This document shows, piece by piece, positions 17,751 to 26,748 of a stretch of DNA of 39,627 nt. Source of the DNA: Ectorhizobium quercum. GTDB taxonomy: Bacteria; Pseudomonadota; Alphaproteobacteria; Rhizobiales; Rhizobiaceae. A program made the position numbers and the translations under genes. The notes under the pieces are model-generated. The model saw only the letters and a program-made list of their open reading frames with translations, did not search any database and was not told where the DNA came from. Position 1 is the first letter of the stretch, and each line of letters begins with the position of its first letter. Location: positions 1-39,627 of the forward strand of contig NZ_JANFPI010000013.1 in the NCBI RefSeq assembly GCF_026552795.1. Direction: 5' to 3'.

Positions 17751-18428
17751 ATGAGACAACCGAAGGCCGACCGGGGCGATGCTACGAGAGAGAAACTGCT
17801 GCATGCCGCGATCGACGTGTTCGGCCTGAACGGCTTTCACGGCACGACGACCAGAATGCTGAGTGAGGCGGCGGGGGTGAACCAGCAGGCCATTCCCTAC
17901 TACTTCGGCGGTAAGGAAGGACTCTACATCGCGGCAGCCGAGCACATCGGCGCGGTCATTTCCGCGAAACTTGCCAGTCCTCGCAAGGCGCTGCTCGACC
18001 GTCTGACGCAAGCGGATGAAAGCGGTCGCGCGGTCGGGGAGGATGAGGCGCGGCAGATGCTCGATCTCGGACTTCAGACCTTTGCCGGATTGATGATCAG
18101 CGATCAGTCCGAGGCCTGGGCGCGCTTCATCGTCAGGGAGCAGATGGCGCCAACGGAAGCTTTCGGACGGGTCTACGACGCCCTTATGGGGCCGATGCTC
18201 GGCATCGTCTGTCGGCTGGCGGCGATTATCCTCGCGGAAGACCCGACAAACGAGCATGTGCGGCTGCGCGCCCTGTCTCTGGTTGGCGGCGTTCTCGTGT
18301 TCCGAATGGCGCGGGCGGCCGCGCTTCGCTTGCTCGACTGGGAGACCATCGGCGACCGGGAAACCGATGTCATGCGTGCTCACGTAACCGATCTCGTCCA
18401 GTCCTTCGGCCGGAGAGATCGGTCATGA
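17751..18428 (+). CDS. cecR: CecR-like TetR-family repressor
   Basis: A 225-aa TetR-family regulator. The N-terminal HTH covers about residues 12-58 (ATREKLLHAAIDVFGLNGFH, GTTTRMLSEAAGVNQQAIPY, YFGGKEGLYIAAAEHI). The C-terminal ligand domain (WARFIVREQMAPTEAFGRVY) matches the CecR/YbiH type. In E. coli CecR controls the ybhGFSR efflux genes; here the gene is directly upstream of the same four genes and overlaps the first by 4 nt. The start is ATG 17751 after AAAGGAG; a GTG six codons upstream is less likely. It probably represses its own operon through the repeat at 17699-17715. Confidence 0.85.
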   Translation: MRQPKADRGDATREKLLHAAIDVFGLNGFHGTTTRMLSEAAGVNQQAIPYYFGGKEGLYIAAAEHIGAVISAKLASPRKALLDRLTQADESGRAVGEDEARQMLDLGLQTFAGLMISDQSEAWARFIVREQMAPTEAFGRVYDALMGPMLGIVCRLAAIILAEDPTNEHVRLRALSLVGGVLVFRMARAAALRLLDWETIGDRETDVMRAHVTDLVQSFGRRDRS

Positions 18429-19444
18429 GCAAGAAGGTCTTGCGCGCTCTGGCCGTTGTCGCCATCGCGGGGGCAGGAACGGCGGCATATGTTCTCGACG
18501 TGCCTGCGCGGCTGGGCTGGACGGCTTCTTCCACCTCTGAACACCTGACTCTTTACGGCAATGTCGATATTCGACAGGTGCGGCTCGGATTCAGGGTTGG
18601 CGGGCGCCTCTCCGAAGCCTTGGTCGAGGAAGGCGACAGCATCGTTGCAGGCGACGTGCTGGCTCGCCTCGACATGCAGCCGCTCGAAGACAGCCTGCGT
18701 GCCTCCGAGGCGCAGGTGGAAGCCATGCGCGCGATGCTGGAGAAGATGGAGGCAGGTCCGCGCATGGCGGAGATCGCGCAGGCCCGCGCCACCCATGCAG
18801 AACGTCTGGCCGATCTGAGAAACGCCGAACAGACGCTGGCAAGAGTCGCCGCACTTGCACCGAGCGGTGCGGTCTCCCGCTCCAGCCTTGATGAGGCGCA
18901 GGCCAGTCATGATATGGCCGCCGCGCGTGCCGCGTCGGCGCGCGAGGCGCTGCGGCTTCTGGAAGAGGGCGAACGCGCGGAAGATATCGCTGCGGCCCGG
19001 GCGAACCTCCATACGGCGGAAGCGAACCTGTCCGCTGCCCGCACGTCGCTCGCCGACGCCGAACTGCGCGCGCCGTCCGATGGCGTTGTTCTATCGCGTG
19101 CGCAGGAATCCGGCGCGATCCTGTCGCAAGGCGATACGGTCTATGTGCTGTCGCTCGTGCAACCCGTATGGGTGCGCGCCTATATCGGCGAACCCGATCT
19201 TGGCCGCATCCATCCCGGCATGGCGGTGGAAGTCGTGACCGATACCGCGCCGGATCGGCCATACCGGGGCGTGATCGGTTTCATCTCGCCGGTTGCAGAG
19301 TTCACGCCGAAAGCGGTGGAAACGCCGGAACTGAGAACCGATCTCGTCTATCGGTTGCGCGTCATTGTTTCCGAAGCCGACGAAGGTCTGAGGCAAGGCA
19401 TGCCAGTGACTGTCAGAGTCTCTCGTTCAGGGCCAGTCACATGA
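18425..19444 (+). CDS. ybhG: YbhG-like periplasmic membrane-fusion protein (HlyD family)
   Basis: A 339-aa HlyD-type adaptor, close to the usual YbhG length. One N-terminal membrane segment (LRALAVVAIAGAGTAAYVL) is followed by the half-lipoyl region (LTLYGNVDIRQVRLGFRVGG), then a long alanine/arginine-rich helical hairpin (about residues 80-215), then the second lipoyl half (ELRAPSDGVVLSRAQESGAI) and a beta-barrel part. It links the inner-membrane ABC transporter to an outer-membrane channel. The chromosome-encoded TolC partner is not in the window. Confidence 0.88.
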   Translation: MSKKVLRALAVVAIAGAGTAAYVLDVPARLGWTASSTSEHLTLYGNVDIRQVRLGFRVGGRLSEALVEEGDSIVAGDVLARLDMQPLEDSLRASEAQVEAMRAMLEKMEAGPRMAEIAQARATHAERLADLRNAEQTLARVAALAPSGAVSRSSLDEAQASHDMAAARAASAREALRLLEEGERAEDIAAARANLHTAEANLSAARTSLADAELRAPSDGVVLSRAQESGAILSQGDTVYVLSLVQPVWVRAYIGEPDLGRIHPGMAVEVVTDTAPDRPYRGVIGFISPVAEFTPKAVETPELRTDLVYRLRVIVSEADEGLRQGMPVTVRVSRSGPVT

Positions 19445-21189
19445 CTTCGCCCGACTCTTCACCCATCCTTGTCGAGTTGGCGGATGTGACGAAGAGCTTC
19501 GGGCGCAATGGGCCTACGGCTCTTGATCGTGTCTCAGGCGTTATCGGCGGCGGGCGGATCACCGGCCTCGTCGGGCCGGATGGCGCGGGCAAGACAACCC
19601 TGATGCGCCTGATGACGGGCTTGATGCAGCCTGACGGGGGCAAGGTTTCGGTGCTCGGCTTCGACACGCAGAAGGACGCGGCGAAGATTCAGGCGGCTAT
19701 CGGCTATATGCCGCAACGCTTTGGCCTCTACGAAGACCTCACCATTTCCGAGAATCTCGATCTTTATGCTGATCTGCGCGGGCTGCCACCTGCCGAGCGC
19801 CCTGCCGTTTTCGACGAATTGCTGACCTTCACCGATCTCAAACGGTTCACATCGCGGCTGGCCGGAAAACTCTCCGGCGGAATGAAGCAGAAGCTCGGGT
19901 TGGCCTGCGCGCTGCTGAAGAAGCCGCGTCTGTTGCTGCTCGACGAACCTGGCGTCGGCGTCGATCCGATTTCAAGGCGCGACCTCTGGGCCATGGTCGA
20001 GAACCTGACCCGTGAGGGGATCGGTGTCGTCTGGGCGACCGCCTATCTTGACGAGGCCGAGGCTTGCGATACGGTTCTGCTGCTCAATCAGGGCAAGCTC
20101 CTGTTCGATGGACGACCCGACGAGTTGACCGGGCGTGTCCAGGGCCGTGTCCTGAAGCTTACCGACACCGCGGGTCGTCGCCGGCAGGTATTGGCGAAGG
20201 CGCTCGACCGCGACGGCGTGATCGACGGCGTTATTCAGGGCGACGCGATCCGGCTCGTGGTCCGGCGCGATATTGAGGCTGAATCCGCGATTCCTGCGGA
20301 TGCGGGGGCACAGGCCCGCATCTCGCCGACATCGCCGCGTTTCGAGGACGCTTTTGTGGACTTGCTCGGCGGTGGGCCGGGCGGACGCTCCAAACTCGCC
20401 GAGGCTTCGCGCAGCTTTCAGGCGAAGGACAGTCTGCCGGTCATCGAGGCGCACGGTCTGACCAAGCGTTTTGGCGACTTTACCGCGTCGGACGATATCA
20501 CCTTCGCGATACCGCGCGGCCAGATTTTCGGGCTGCTCGGCCCAAACGGCGCGGGAAAGTCCACCACATTCAAGATGCTCTGCGGCCTTTTGAAACCCAC
20601 CGAAGGCGAAGGTCGCGTCGCCGGTTTCGATCTGCGGCGCGATGGTGCGCAGGCACGCAACCGGCTCGGCTACATGGCACAGAAATTCTCGCTCTACGGC
20701 GATCTCAACGTGGGGCAGAACCTCGCCTTTTTCGCAGGGGTTTACGGCCTTTCCGGCCAGCGTAGGCGTGAGCGCATCGCGCTGATGACGGAGATTTTCG
20801 ACTTCGCGCCGATCATGGGCATGTCGGCCAAGGATTTGCCGCTGGGGCTGAAACAACGTCTCGCGCTGGCCTGCGCGATGCTGCACGAACCCGAAGCCCT
20901 GTTCCTCGACGAGCCGACCTCCGGCGTCGATCCAATCACCCGCCGGGAGTTCTGGACCCATATCAATGCGCTGGTCGAAAAGGGCGTGACCGTCCTCGTC
21001 ACCACGCACTTCATGGACGAAGCCGAATATTGCGACCGCATCTCGCTGATCTATCGGGGACGCTCCATCGCTCTGGGCACGCCCGATGAGTTGAAGGCCA
21101 GCGTAGCCACGCCGGACAACCCCGACCCGACCATGGAGGACGCATTTATCGACCTGGTGAAGCGTTCGGATGCAGGTGTGGCAACATGA
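19441..21189 (+). CDS. ybhF: YbhF-like ABC transporter ATPase with two nucleotide-binding domains
   Basis: A 582-aa protein with two fused ABC ATPase domains, as in YbhF. Domain 1 has Walker A GPDGAGKTTL (near residue 43), signature LSGGMKQKLGLA and Walker B LLLLDEPGVGVDP. Domain 2 has Walker A GPNGAGKSTT (near 368) and Walker B ALFLDEPTSGVDP, but its signature is degenerate (LPLGLKQRLALA in place of LSGG). This asymmetry, from memory, is normal for the family. It energises export with YbhS and YbhR. Start and stop both overlap neighbouring genes by 4 nt; a longer open frame upstream of the start runs through ybhG and is not coding. Confidence 0.9.
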   Translation: MTSPDSSPILVELADVTKSFGRNGPTALDRVSGVIGGGRITGLVGPDGAGKTTLMRLMTGLMQPDGGKVSVLGFDTQKDAAKIQAAIGYMPQRFGLYEDLTISENLDLYADLRGLPPAERPAVFDELLTFTDLKRFTSRLAGKLSGGMKQKLGLACALLKKPRLLLLDEPGVGVDPISRRDLWAMVENLTREGIGVVWATAYLDEAEACDTVLLLNQGKLLFDGRPDELTGRVQGRVLKLTDTAGRRRQVLAKALDRDGVIDGVIQGDAIRLVVRRDIEAESAIPADAGAQARISPTSPRFEDAFVDLLGGGPGGRSKLAEASRSFQAKDSLPVIEAHGLTKRFGDFTASDDITFAIPRGQIFGLLGPNGAGKSTTFKMLCGLLKPTEGEGRVAGFDLRRDGAQARNRLGYMAQKFSLYGDLNVGQNLAFFAGVYGLSGQRRRERIALMTEIFDFAPIMGMSAKDLPLGLKQRLALACAMLHEPEALFLDEPTSGVDPITRREFWTHINALVEKGVTVLVTTHFMDEAEYCDRISLIYRGRSIALGTPDELKASVATPDNPDPTMEDAFIDLVKRSDAGVAT

Positions 21190-22319
21190 GCGCGCAGGAA
21201 GCTTCTGCCCGTATCCGGCGCTTTGCCGCCCTGGTGCGCAAGGAAACGATTCAGGTGCTGCGCGATCCGAGCAGCATTCTCATCGCTTTCGTGCTGCCGA
21301 TGGTGCTACTGTTCATCTTCGGTTACGGCGTTTCGCTCGACGCCAGCCGCACCCGTATCGGATTGGTGATCGAATCTTCCACACCGCTGACGCAAGATCT
21401 CGCCGCCGCCTTCACCGCATCTAAGTCTTTTGACGTGGCTCATGGCCGGGACAGGCGGGCATTCGAGGACGACCTCACACTCGGTCGCATCGGCGGTATC
21501 GTCGTCCTGCCGGCAACCTTCACCGGGGACTTCGCAGCCGGACGAGGACCGGCGGTGCAGGTCATCGTCGACGGTTCCGACCCCAACACCGCCAACTTCG
21601 TGCAAAACTATACGCAAGGCACGGTGACCAACTGGCTGGCCATGCGCAACAGCGAACTCTCCATATCGAGCGCATCCGTCACGGTCCAGCAGCGGTTCTG
21701 GTTCAACCCCGAACTCAGCAGCCGCTTCTTCCTCGTTCCCGGCTCCATCGCCATCGTCATGACGCTGGTGGGCACATTGCTGACCTCGCTTGTGGTGGCG
21801 CGCGAATGGGAGCGCGGCACCATGGAGGCAATCATGGCGACGCCGATCACCGCCATGGAACTGCTGGCCGGAAAGATACTGCCCTATTTCATTCTGGGGC
21901 TACTGGCGATGACGCTCTGTGTCGTGATCGCCGTGTTTCTCTTCGGTGTGCCCTTCCGAGGGTCGGTTGTGGCGCTTTATACGCTATGCTCCGCCTTCCT
22001 TATCCCGGCACTCGGTCAGGGACTGCTGATTTCGGCCGTCACCAAGAACCAGTTCCTCGCGTCGATGGTTGCGCTGCTTTCGGCGTTCCTGCCCGCCTTC
22101 CTGCTCTCCGGCTTCATCTTCGAGATCGCCTCGATGCCGTTTCCCATTCAGCAAGTCTCAAGGATCGTGCCGGCCCGCTATCTGATCCCCAGCCTGCAAT
22201 CGGTGTTCCTCGCCGGTGACATCTGGCCGTTATTCGCACGGAACATCGCGATGATGCTGGCGATTGGAGGCGTGTTTTTCCTGATCGCCGCCCGCAGCAC
22301 CAGAAAGAGGATCGGCTGA
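21186..22319 (+). CDS. ybhS: YbhS-like ABC transporter permease
   Basis: A 377-aa ABC-2 type permease. An N-terminal membrane segment (ILIAFVLPMVLLFIFGYGVS) precedes a large periplasmic domain and five further hydrophobic segments in the C-terminal half (for example FLVPGSIAIVMTLVGTLLTS and ILGLLAMTLCVVIAVFLFGV). WEWERGTMEAIMATPIT-type family sequence is recognisable as REWERGTMEAIMATPI. It forms the membrane channel together with YbhR. In E. coli this system contributes to resistance or sensitivity to cationic compounds and several antibiotics; the substrate here is unknown. Confidence 0.9.
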   Translation: MSAQEASARIRRFAALVRKETIQVLRDPSSILIAFVLPMVLLFIFGYGVSLDASRTRIGLVIESSTPLTQDLAAAFTASKSFDVAHGRDRRAFEDDLTLGRIGGIVVLPATFTGDFAAGRGPAVQVIVDGSDPNTANFVQNYTQGTVTNWLAMRNSELSISSASVTVQQRFWFNPELSSRFFLVPGSIAIVMTLVGTLLTSLVVAREWERGTMEAIMATPITAMELLAGKILPYFILGLLAMTLCVVIAVFLFGVPFRGSVVALYTLCSAFLIPALGQGLLISAVTKNQFLASMVALLSAFLPAFLLSGFIFEIASMPFPIQQVSRIVPARYLIPSLQSVFLAGDIWPLFARNIAMMLAIGGVFFLIAARSTRKRIG

Positions 22320-22320
22320 G

Positions 22321-23433
22321 ATGTGGTGGACAAGGCTCAGGGCGCTGATCGTCAAGGAACTGCTAGCGGTCCTTCGTGATCCCAAAAGCCGCATCATCAT
22401 CATCGTTCCTCCCATCATCCAGCTTGTCGTCTTCTCCTTCGCGGCGACGCTGGAAGTGCGGAATGTGGATGTCATGGTGCTGAATCGCGACGCTGGTCGC
22501 TGGGGGCATGAGATCGTCCGGCGGATCGAAGGCGCCCCGACCTTCCGAAGCATCACGCACGCGGCGTCGCCGGATGAGTTGCGCAAGGCCATCGACGAGC
22601 AAACCGTTCTGGCGGCGATCCAGATAAGCCCGACCTTTTCGCGAGATATCGAAGCTGCACTCCCGACCGACATCCAGATCATCCTCGACGGCCGCCGCTC
22701 CAACGCCGCGCAGATCGTCAGCGGCTATCTCAACCAGATCGTCAATTCGGTGGCGGCCGAAACTCCTGCTGGACAGCGCGCCGCGCCGGGCGCGATCAGC
22801 ATCGTGCCGCGAAACTGGTTCAACCCCAATCTCGAATTCCGGTGGTTCATGGTGCCCAATCTTGTCGGAGCCATCGCATTGCTGATCGGTCTGATCGTCA
22901 CGGCGCTATCCATTGCCCGCGAGCGGGAGCTGGGCACGTTCGACCAGCTTATGGTGTCGCCTTTGCGCACGCACGAAATCCTGATCGGTAAGCTCACCCC
23001 GCCCATGCTGATCGGGCTGTTCCACATCACCGTCTATGTTCTTGCGGCGGTGTTCATCTTCGGGATTCCGCTTCGAGGATCGCTCTCGCTCCTTTATGGC
23101 AGCGCGATCTTTTTCCTCGCCTCCGTGGTCGGAATCGGCCTGTTCATATCAGCGCTTTCGATGACGCAACAGCAGGCCATTCTCGGCGCTTTTCTGTTCA
23201 TGGTTCCCGCGATGCTGCTGTCCGGCTTCGCCACGCCCATCGAGAACATGCCGGAATGGCTACAGCCCATAACGCTGGTCAACCCGCTGCGCTATTTCCT
23301 TGTCGTCGTCAGGGGAGTGTTCCTCAAGGATATTCCCGTGGCGGAAGTTGTCGCCAACACGATTCCGCTTGTGGCGATAGCGGTTCTTACGCTCTCGGCC
23401 GCAGCATGGCTGTTCCGCAAACGAATGGAATAG
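22321..23433 (+). CDS. ybhR: YbhR-like ABC transporter permease
   Basis: A 370-aa ABC-2 type permease, paralogous to the preceding gene. It has an N-terminal membrane segment (IIIIVPPIIQLVVFSFAATL), a periplasmic domain (VMVLNRDAGRWGHEIVRRIE onward) and several C-terminal membrane helices, including LVGAIALLIGLIVTALSIAR. The family run ERELGTFDQLMVSPLRTHEI is present. It starts 1 nt after ybhS and is the last gene of the efflux operon. It converges with the relaxase gene, whose stop lies only 14 nt away, with no obvious terminator between them. Confidence 0.9.
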   Translation: MWWTRLRALIVKELLAVLRDPKSRIIIIVPPIIQLVVFSFAATLEVRNVDVMVLNRDAGRWGHEIVRRIEGAPTFRSITHAASPDELRKAIDEQTVLAAIQISPTFSRDIEAALPTDIQIILDGRRSNAAQIVSGYLNQIVNSVAAETPAGQRAAPGAISIVPRNWFNPNLEFRWFMVPNLVGAIALLIGLIVTALSIARERELGTFDQLMVSPLRTHEILIGKLTPPMLIGLFHITVYVLAAVFIFGIPLRGSLSLLYGSAIFFLASVVGIGLFISALSMTQQQAILGAFLFMVPAMLLSGFATPIENMPEWLQPITLVNPLRYFLVVVRGVFLKDIPVAEVVANTIPLVAIAVLTLSAAAWLFRKRME

Positions 23434-23447
23434 CTGGGTGCTGGCTT

Positions 23448-25502
23448 TCAAAGTCCCATCCCTCTCTGCCGCCCCAACTGCCACGAAACCGAACCGCCCT
23501 GCATGATGCCGGAAACCTCACGGCCGAGTTGACGGTCGATGACCGGCCGCCATGGGACAAGGGTGAACTCATGGCTCTTCTCGACGATGGCGAACTTGCC
23601 GCTCGATAGCTGCACGGTTCCGGTAAACTTACCACTGACGCTCTCGCCGTCCGCCGCTGCACGGAACGGCAGCCCCTTGCTCTCCGCCATCTCCGCGCCG
23701 ATGCGGGCTACCTCACGCTCGCGCAAGGTAGCGAGAAGATTCCGCCGGTAGAAGACACGACCGTTCTGCTGGCGGATGGCGTCGCCCTGGTCGATATGAT
23801 GTTCGCGGCGCTGGTCCATCGCCTCGCGGACCTGCTGCCCGAAGCCGGCCGACGCGAGGTCGGATGCGTCAGGCGCAACCAGCCGCCGGTCGAGCCAGGT
23901 CGCGCCGTCCGCCCCGATCTGGTTCTCCAGATCGAAGGTCGAAACGATGCGGATGGTAGCCTGCCCGTTGCGCCGGGCGTCATGGTCGGCCGCCCTTGCC
24001 TCGAAGTCCTCGGGGATACGCCATTGGTCGGCGTCGATGCGCTCGGCGATGCCGGCGCGGCGCAGCGCCTCCAGTCGCCGGACATGAGCATCGACGAAAC
24101 CCTCATAGTCGCCCCCCGGAACGCGGCCCTCGAACCTCGCCTGCTCCAGATGCCGGCTCGGCCGGTAGATGCCGTCTTCCGCCATGCCGGCGATAGCGTG
24201 ATCGGACGGGCGGCTTGCCGTGTCGGGCGGGCCGATCTCGATCACGCTGCCGATGCGGGCCTCGTCCAGTCGTGACGGTTCGATGCCGGGGACATGATGG
24301 GTGCGACCATCGATCCCGTCGATGACGACGGTGAGGTTTTCGCCCAGCTCGTTCGTCAGATACTTGTCGACGACACGGCCGGTGATCGGCGTCTCGGGCG
24401 CGGCGTCGTGGATGTGGAAGGTCATCGGATCACGGTCATGACCATCGGCGCGCAACGCCTTCTGCATATTGCGGATGATGTCGCCACGCTCGCCCATCTC
24501 GCGCAGGGTCGGCTCCATGCGCTCGCTCAACTCCCAGACACCCGGCGCATGCTCGGTGGCGAGGCCCATCTGCTCCAGCCTGGCGAGGCGGCGCAGGCGC
24601 AGCGTGCGGTCGAACTGCCGCTTCGGTTCGTCCGGCTCATGGCGAAGGTCGATGAAGCGGCCATCGGCTTCCTCTCCCATTGCCCGGTCGATGCGGGTGA
24701 AACGGTCCTGGTCGATCTCGGCCGAGAGTTTGCGGGCCTGCTCGATCTCGGTGACGGGGCCGAGTTCGAGCGTCGCCAGTTCGCTCGCGCGCTCGCGGAT
24801 GCCGTGGACGAGATAATCGCCGTTGATGACCAGATCCTCGCCCAGATCGTCCTTTCCCCGGACGATGACATGCACATGCGGATGGCCGGTGTTGTAGTGG
24901 TTGACCGCGACCCAATCGAGTTTCGTGCCGAGGTCGGCTTCGATCCGGCCCATCAGATCGCGGGTGAAGCCGTTGAGGTCGCTCATGTCGGCGCCATCCT
25001 CCGGCGCGACGATGAATCGGAACTGGTGGCGATCATCCTTGCCGCGGTCGATAAAGACGTCGCCATCGGCGCGGTCCTCGGTGGCCGAATAGAGCTGGCC
25101 GCGCTCTCCGTCGCGCGAGGTGCCGTCGCGCTGGATGTAGCGCAGATGGGCGGCGGCGCGACCGTTCTTCCATGCCCCCCGGACGGCGCGCTGTTTGAAA
25201 ACGACGCGGCGGCTGCCGGGCTGGCGGTGGCTCCATCCGCCCGACAGGTTGCGGGCGCGCACGAAGGCCGCGCCGCGGCCCCGTCTCACACCCCGGCCAC
25301 TATCCAGAACACCGTGGGGGCCGGAAGTGGCGGATCGGCGCGCGCTGCCCTTGCCCGAGATTCCGCGCGACGGGGTTCCTCCATGCTGACGGGCGATTTT
25401 CTTGACCTGGGTGAAGAAGCTCTTCGTGCCGCCGACGCCGCGCGCGTCGGAGCGGATGCGGCCGGGCTTCGGCCGGAAGCGATCCTCGTCGTCGGCGCTC
25501 AT
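23448..25502 (-). CDS. Conjugative relaxase with DUF3363 domain (RlxS/VirD2-like, MOBP type)
   Basis: A 684-aa relaxase that should nick oriT and lead the strand into the recipient. A basic, Arg/Gly-rich N-terminus (~90 residues) precedes the relaxase fold, with a candidate nucleophile tyrosine in AAAHLRYIQRDG (near 120). The metal-binding histidine triad lies in NHYNTGHPHVHVIVRGKDDL (near residues 200-220). The C-terminal DUF3363 half includes GRVVDKYLTNELGENLTVVI and, near the end, ATLREREVARIG. It is the last gene of the DNA-processing operon. The gap upstream of it holds the oriT candidate. Which tyrosine is catalytic is my inference. Confidence 0.92.
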   Translation of the reverse strand: MSADDEDRFRPKPGRIRSDARGVGGTKSFFTQVKKIARQHGGTPSRGISGKGSARRSATSGPHGVLDSGRGVRRGRGAAFVRARNLSGGWSHRQPGSRRVVFKQRAVRGAWKNGRAAAHLRYIQRDGTSRDGERGQLYSATEDRADGDVFIDRGKDDRHQFRFIVAPEDGADMSDLNGFTRDLMGRIEADLGTKLDWVAVNHYNTGHPHVHVIVRGKDDLGEDLVINGDYLVHGIRERASELATLELGPVTEIEQARKLSAEIDQDRFTRIDRAMGEEADGRFIDLRHEPDEPKRQFDRTLRLRRLARLEQMGLATEHAPGVWELSERMEPTLREMGERGDIIRNMQKALRADGHDRDPMTFHIHDAAPETPITGRVVDKYLTNELGENLTVVIDGIDGRTHHVPGIEPSRLDEARIGSVIEIGPPDTASRPSDHAIAGMAEDGIYRPSRHLEQARFEGRVPGGDYEGFVDAHVRRLEALRRAGIAERIDADQWRIPEDFEARAADHDARRNGQATIRIVSTFDLENQIGADGATWLDRRLVAPDASDLASAGFGQQVREAMDQRREHHIDQGDAIRQQNGRVFYRRNLLATLREREVARIGAEMAESKGLPFRAAADGESVSGKFTGTVQLSSGKFAIVEKSHEFTLVPWRPVIDRQLGREVSGIMQGGSVSWQLGRQRGMGL

Positions 25503-25552
25503 GGCCGATGCCCCGCCGCGAAAAGCGGAAAAACACCCGATTCCGGCCGATG

Positions 25553-25712
25553 GTGCCGCTTGAAACCCAGCAAAGCCAAGGCTTTGCGCCTTCCAGCGGC
25601 ACGCGGCCTAAAAAACCGGGGTGCCGCGCGCCCCGCCCCCAACCAGTGTGCAGACAACAGCAATTTCCGAAACCGGGCGAACGGAGTGCCGGTTTCTTCA
25701 ATCTTGCCCTCC
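25553..25712 (+). other. oriT: Candidate origin of transfer (oriT)
   Basis: The 313-nt gap between relaxase and lytic transglycosylase has no credible gene but strong symmetry. (1) A nested stem-loop: outer arms GTGCCGCT (25553-25560) and AGCGGCAC (25595-25602) enclose inner arms GCAAAGCC (25570-25577) and GGCTTTGC (25580-25587). (2) An inverted repeat GAAACCGG (25669-25676) / CCGGTTTC (25689-25696), followed 4 nt later by ATCTTGCCC (25701-25709). This resembles the MOBP nic consensus ATCCTG-C with one mismatch and would place the nick between 25706 and 25707. The MOBP arrangement (an inverted repeat, then nic about 8-10 nt away) is preserved. Position beside the relaxase gene supports the call; nicking is not shown. 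Confidence 0.6.
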
Positions 25713-25815
25713 GAAAATCCCGCCCTTTCCGCCCCTTCTGCCGGGAATCCAACCAGACGCCAACGCACCTGACTGGACACCGAAACGCGCGCGACCGGGC
25801 GCGGGAACGCCGCCC

Positions 25816-26748
25816 TCATGGCGTTCCCCCGTTGTCGGCGCGGGCAACGAAAATGCTGCCGTCCTGCGACTCCGTGCGGACAGGATCGCGCGCCGGAATG
25901 GTCGCGCGGGTGTCGCCGGATTGCGCTGCGGACGGCGGCGCAGCAGCAATCCGCCTGTCATTCGGGTGTGTGACGAATAGCGGAGCCTCGCGCCAGTCGG
26001 GTGGCGGTGCAGGTGCCGCGACGGGCGATGCCGATGCAGCCGCGCCGCCGACAACCGGCACCAGAGCAGCGACATAGGCGCGGGTTTCGGCGGGCAATGT
26101 CCGGCCCGTCGAAAGATATTCGTCATAGCGGCCGGGACCGGCATTGTAGGCCGCCAGCATCGCCGCGACATTGCCGTAACGGTCCCACATTGCGCGCAGA
26201 TAAGCCGCGCCCGCCATGATGTTGTCGTGCGGGTCGTAGGGATCGCGGCCGAGCTGGTGGCGGACACGCAAGCTCGCCCAGGTATCGGGCATCACCTGCA
26301 TCAATCCCATCGCGCCGGCTGATGAGATGGCCCACACGTCGCCCGCGCTCTCGGCGCGTAGCACGGCGTGAATCCAGTGTTCGGGAATGCCGAAGCGCTT
26401 CGACGCCTCGGTGATGTGCGCGGCATAGGGATCGGCGGCGGCCGGGCGAACAATCGGCGCAGATTGCGCGACCGCGACGCCCGATCCAGTGCAGATGGAC
26501 AGCGCCCCGGCCACCAACAGAACGGCACAACACCGTGTCGTCCTGTCTCCGCCATGACACCAGACTGCCAGCGTGCTCGCTGCGGTCAAGGGTGCGCGCG
26601 AAGCGCCGGCCGATGGCCGCCCCTGACCTTCGCTGCGCGCCCCGGCCGTCCGGTGGCCGAGCGGGACAGCGGGATGAAGCAGGCTTTCCGCGAACATCGG
26701 GATGAGGTTTTTGAGCGCGGGGATGACAGGGAAACGCATGGCTCTCAT
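25816..26748 (-). CDS. Lytic transglycosylase of the transfer system (VirB1/TrbN-like)
   Basis: A 310-aa protein with an SLT (soluble lytic transglycosylase) domain at about residues 105-225. The catalytic glutamate lies in WIHAVLRAESAGDVWAISSA (near residue 130), followed by GAMGLMQVMPDTWASL, NIMAGAAYLRAMWDRYGNVA and AAYNAGPGRYDEYL. It should open peptidoglycan locally for channel assembly. A hydrophobic segment (CCAVLLVAGALSICTGSGVA) near residue 75 looks like the export signal, so the first ~65 residues are unusually long. The ATG at 26748 overlaps the DUF736 stop by 4 nt, but a later start cannot be excluded. Confidence 0.88.
   Translation of the reverse strand: MRAMRFPVIPALKNLIPMFAESLLHPAVPLGHRTAGARSEGQGRPSAGASRAPLTAASTLAVWCHGGDRTTRCCAVLLVAGALSICTGSGVAVAQSAPIVRPAAADPYAAHITEASKRFGIPEHWIHAVLRAESAGDVWAISSAGAMGLMQVMPDTWASLRVRHQLGRDPYDPHDNIMAGAAYLRAMWDRYGNVAAMLAAYNAGPGRYDEYLSTGRTLPAETRAYVAALVPVVGGAAASASPVAAPAPPPDWREAPLFVTHPNDRRIAAAPPSAAQSGDTRATIPARDPVRTESQDGSIFVARADNGGTP

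Noticed and set aside
24294..25772. Plus-strand open frame of 492 codons opposite the relaxase
   Set aside because: Antisense shadow; it also runs through the oriT candidate. The relaxase frame has the His triad and family sequence.
25499..25819. Minus-strand open frame of 106 codons upstream of the relaxase
   Set aside because: Fills the oriT candidate gap but has low-complexity sequence, no ribosome-binding site and no family resemblance.
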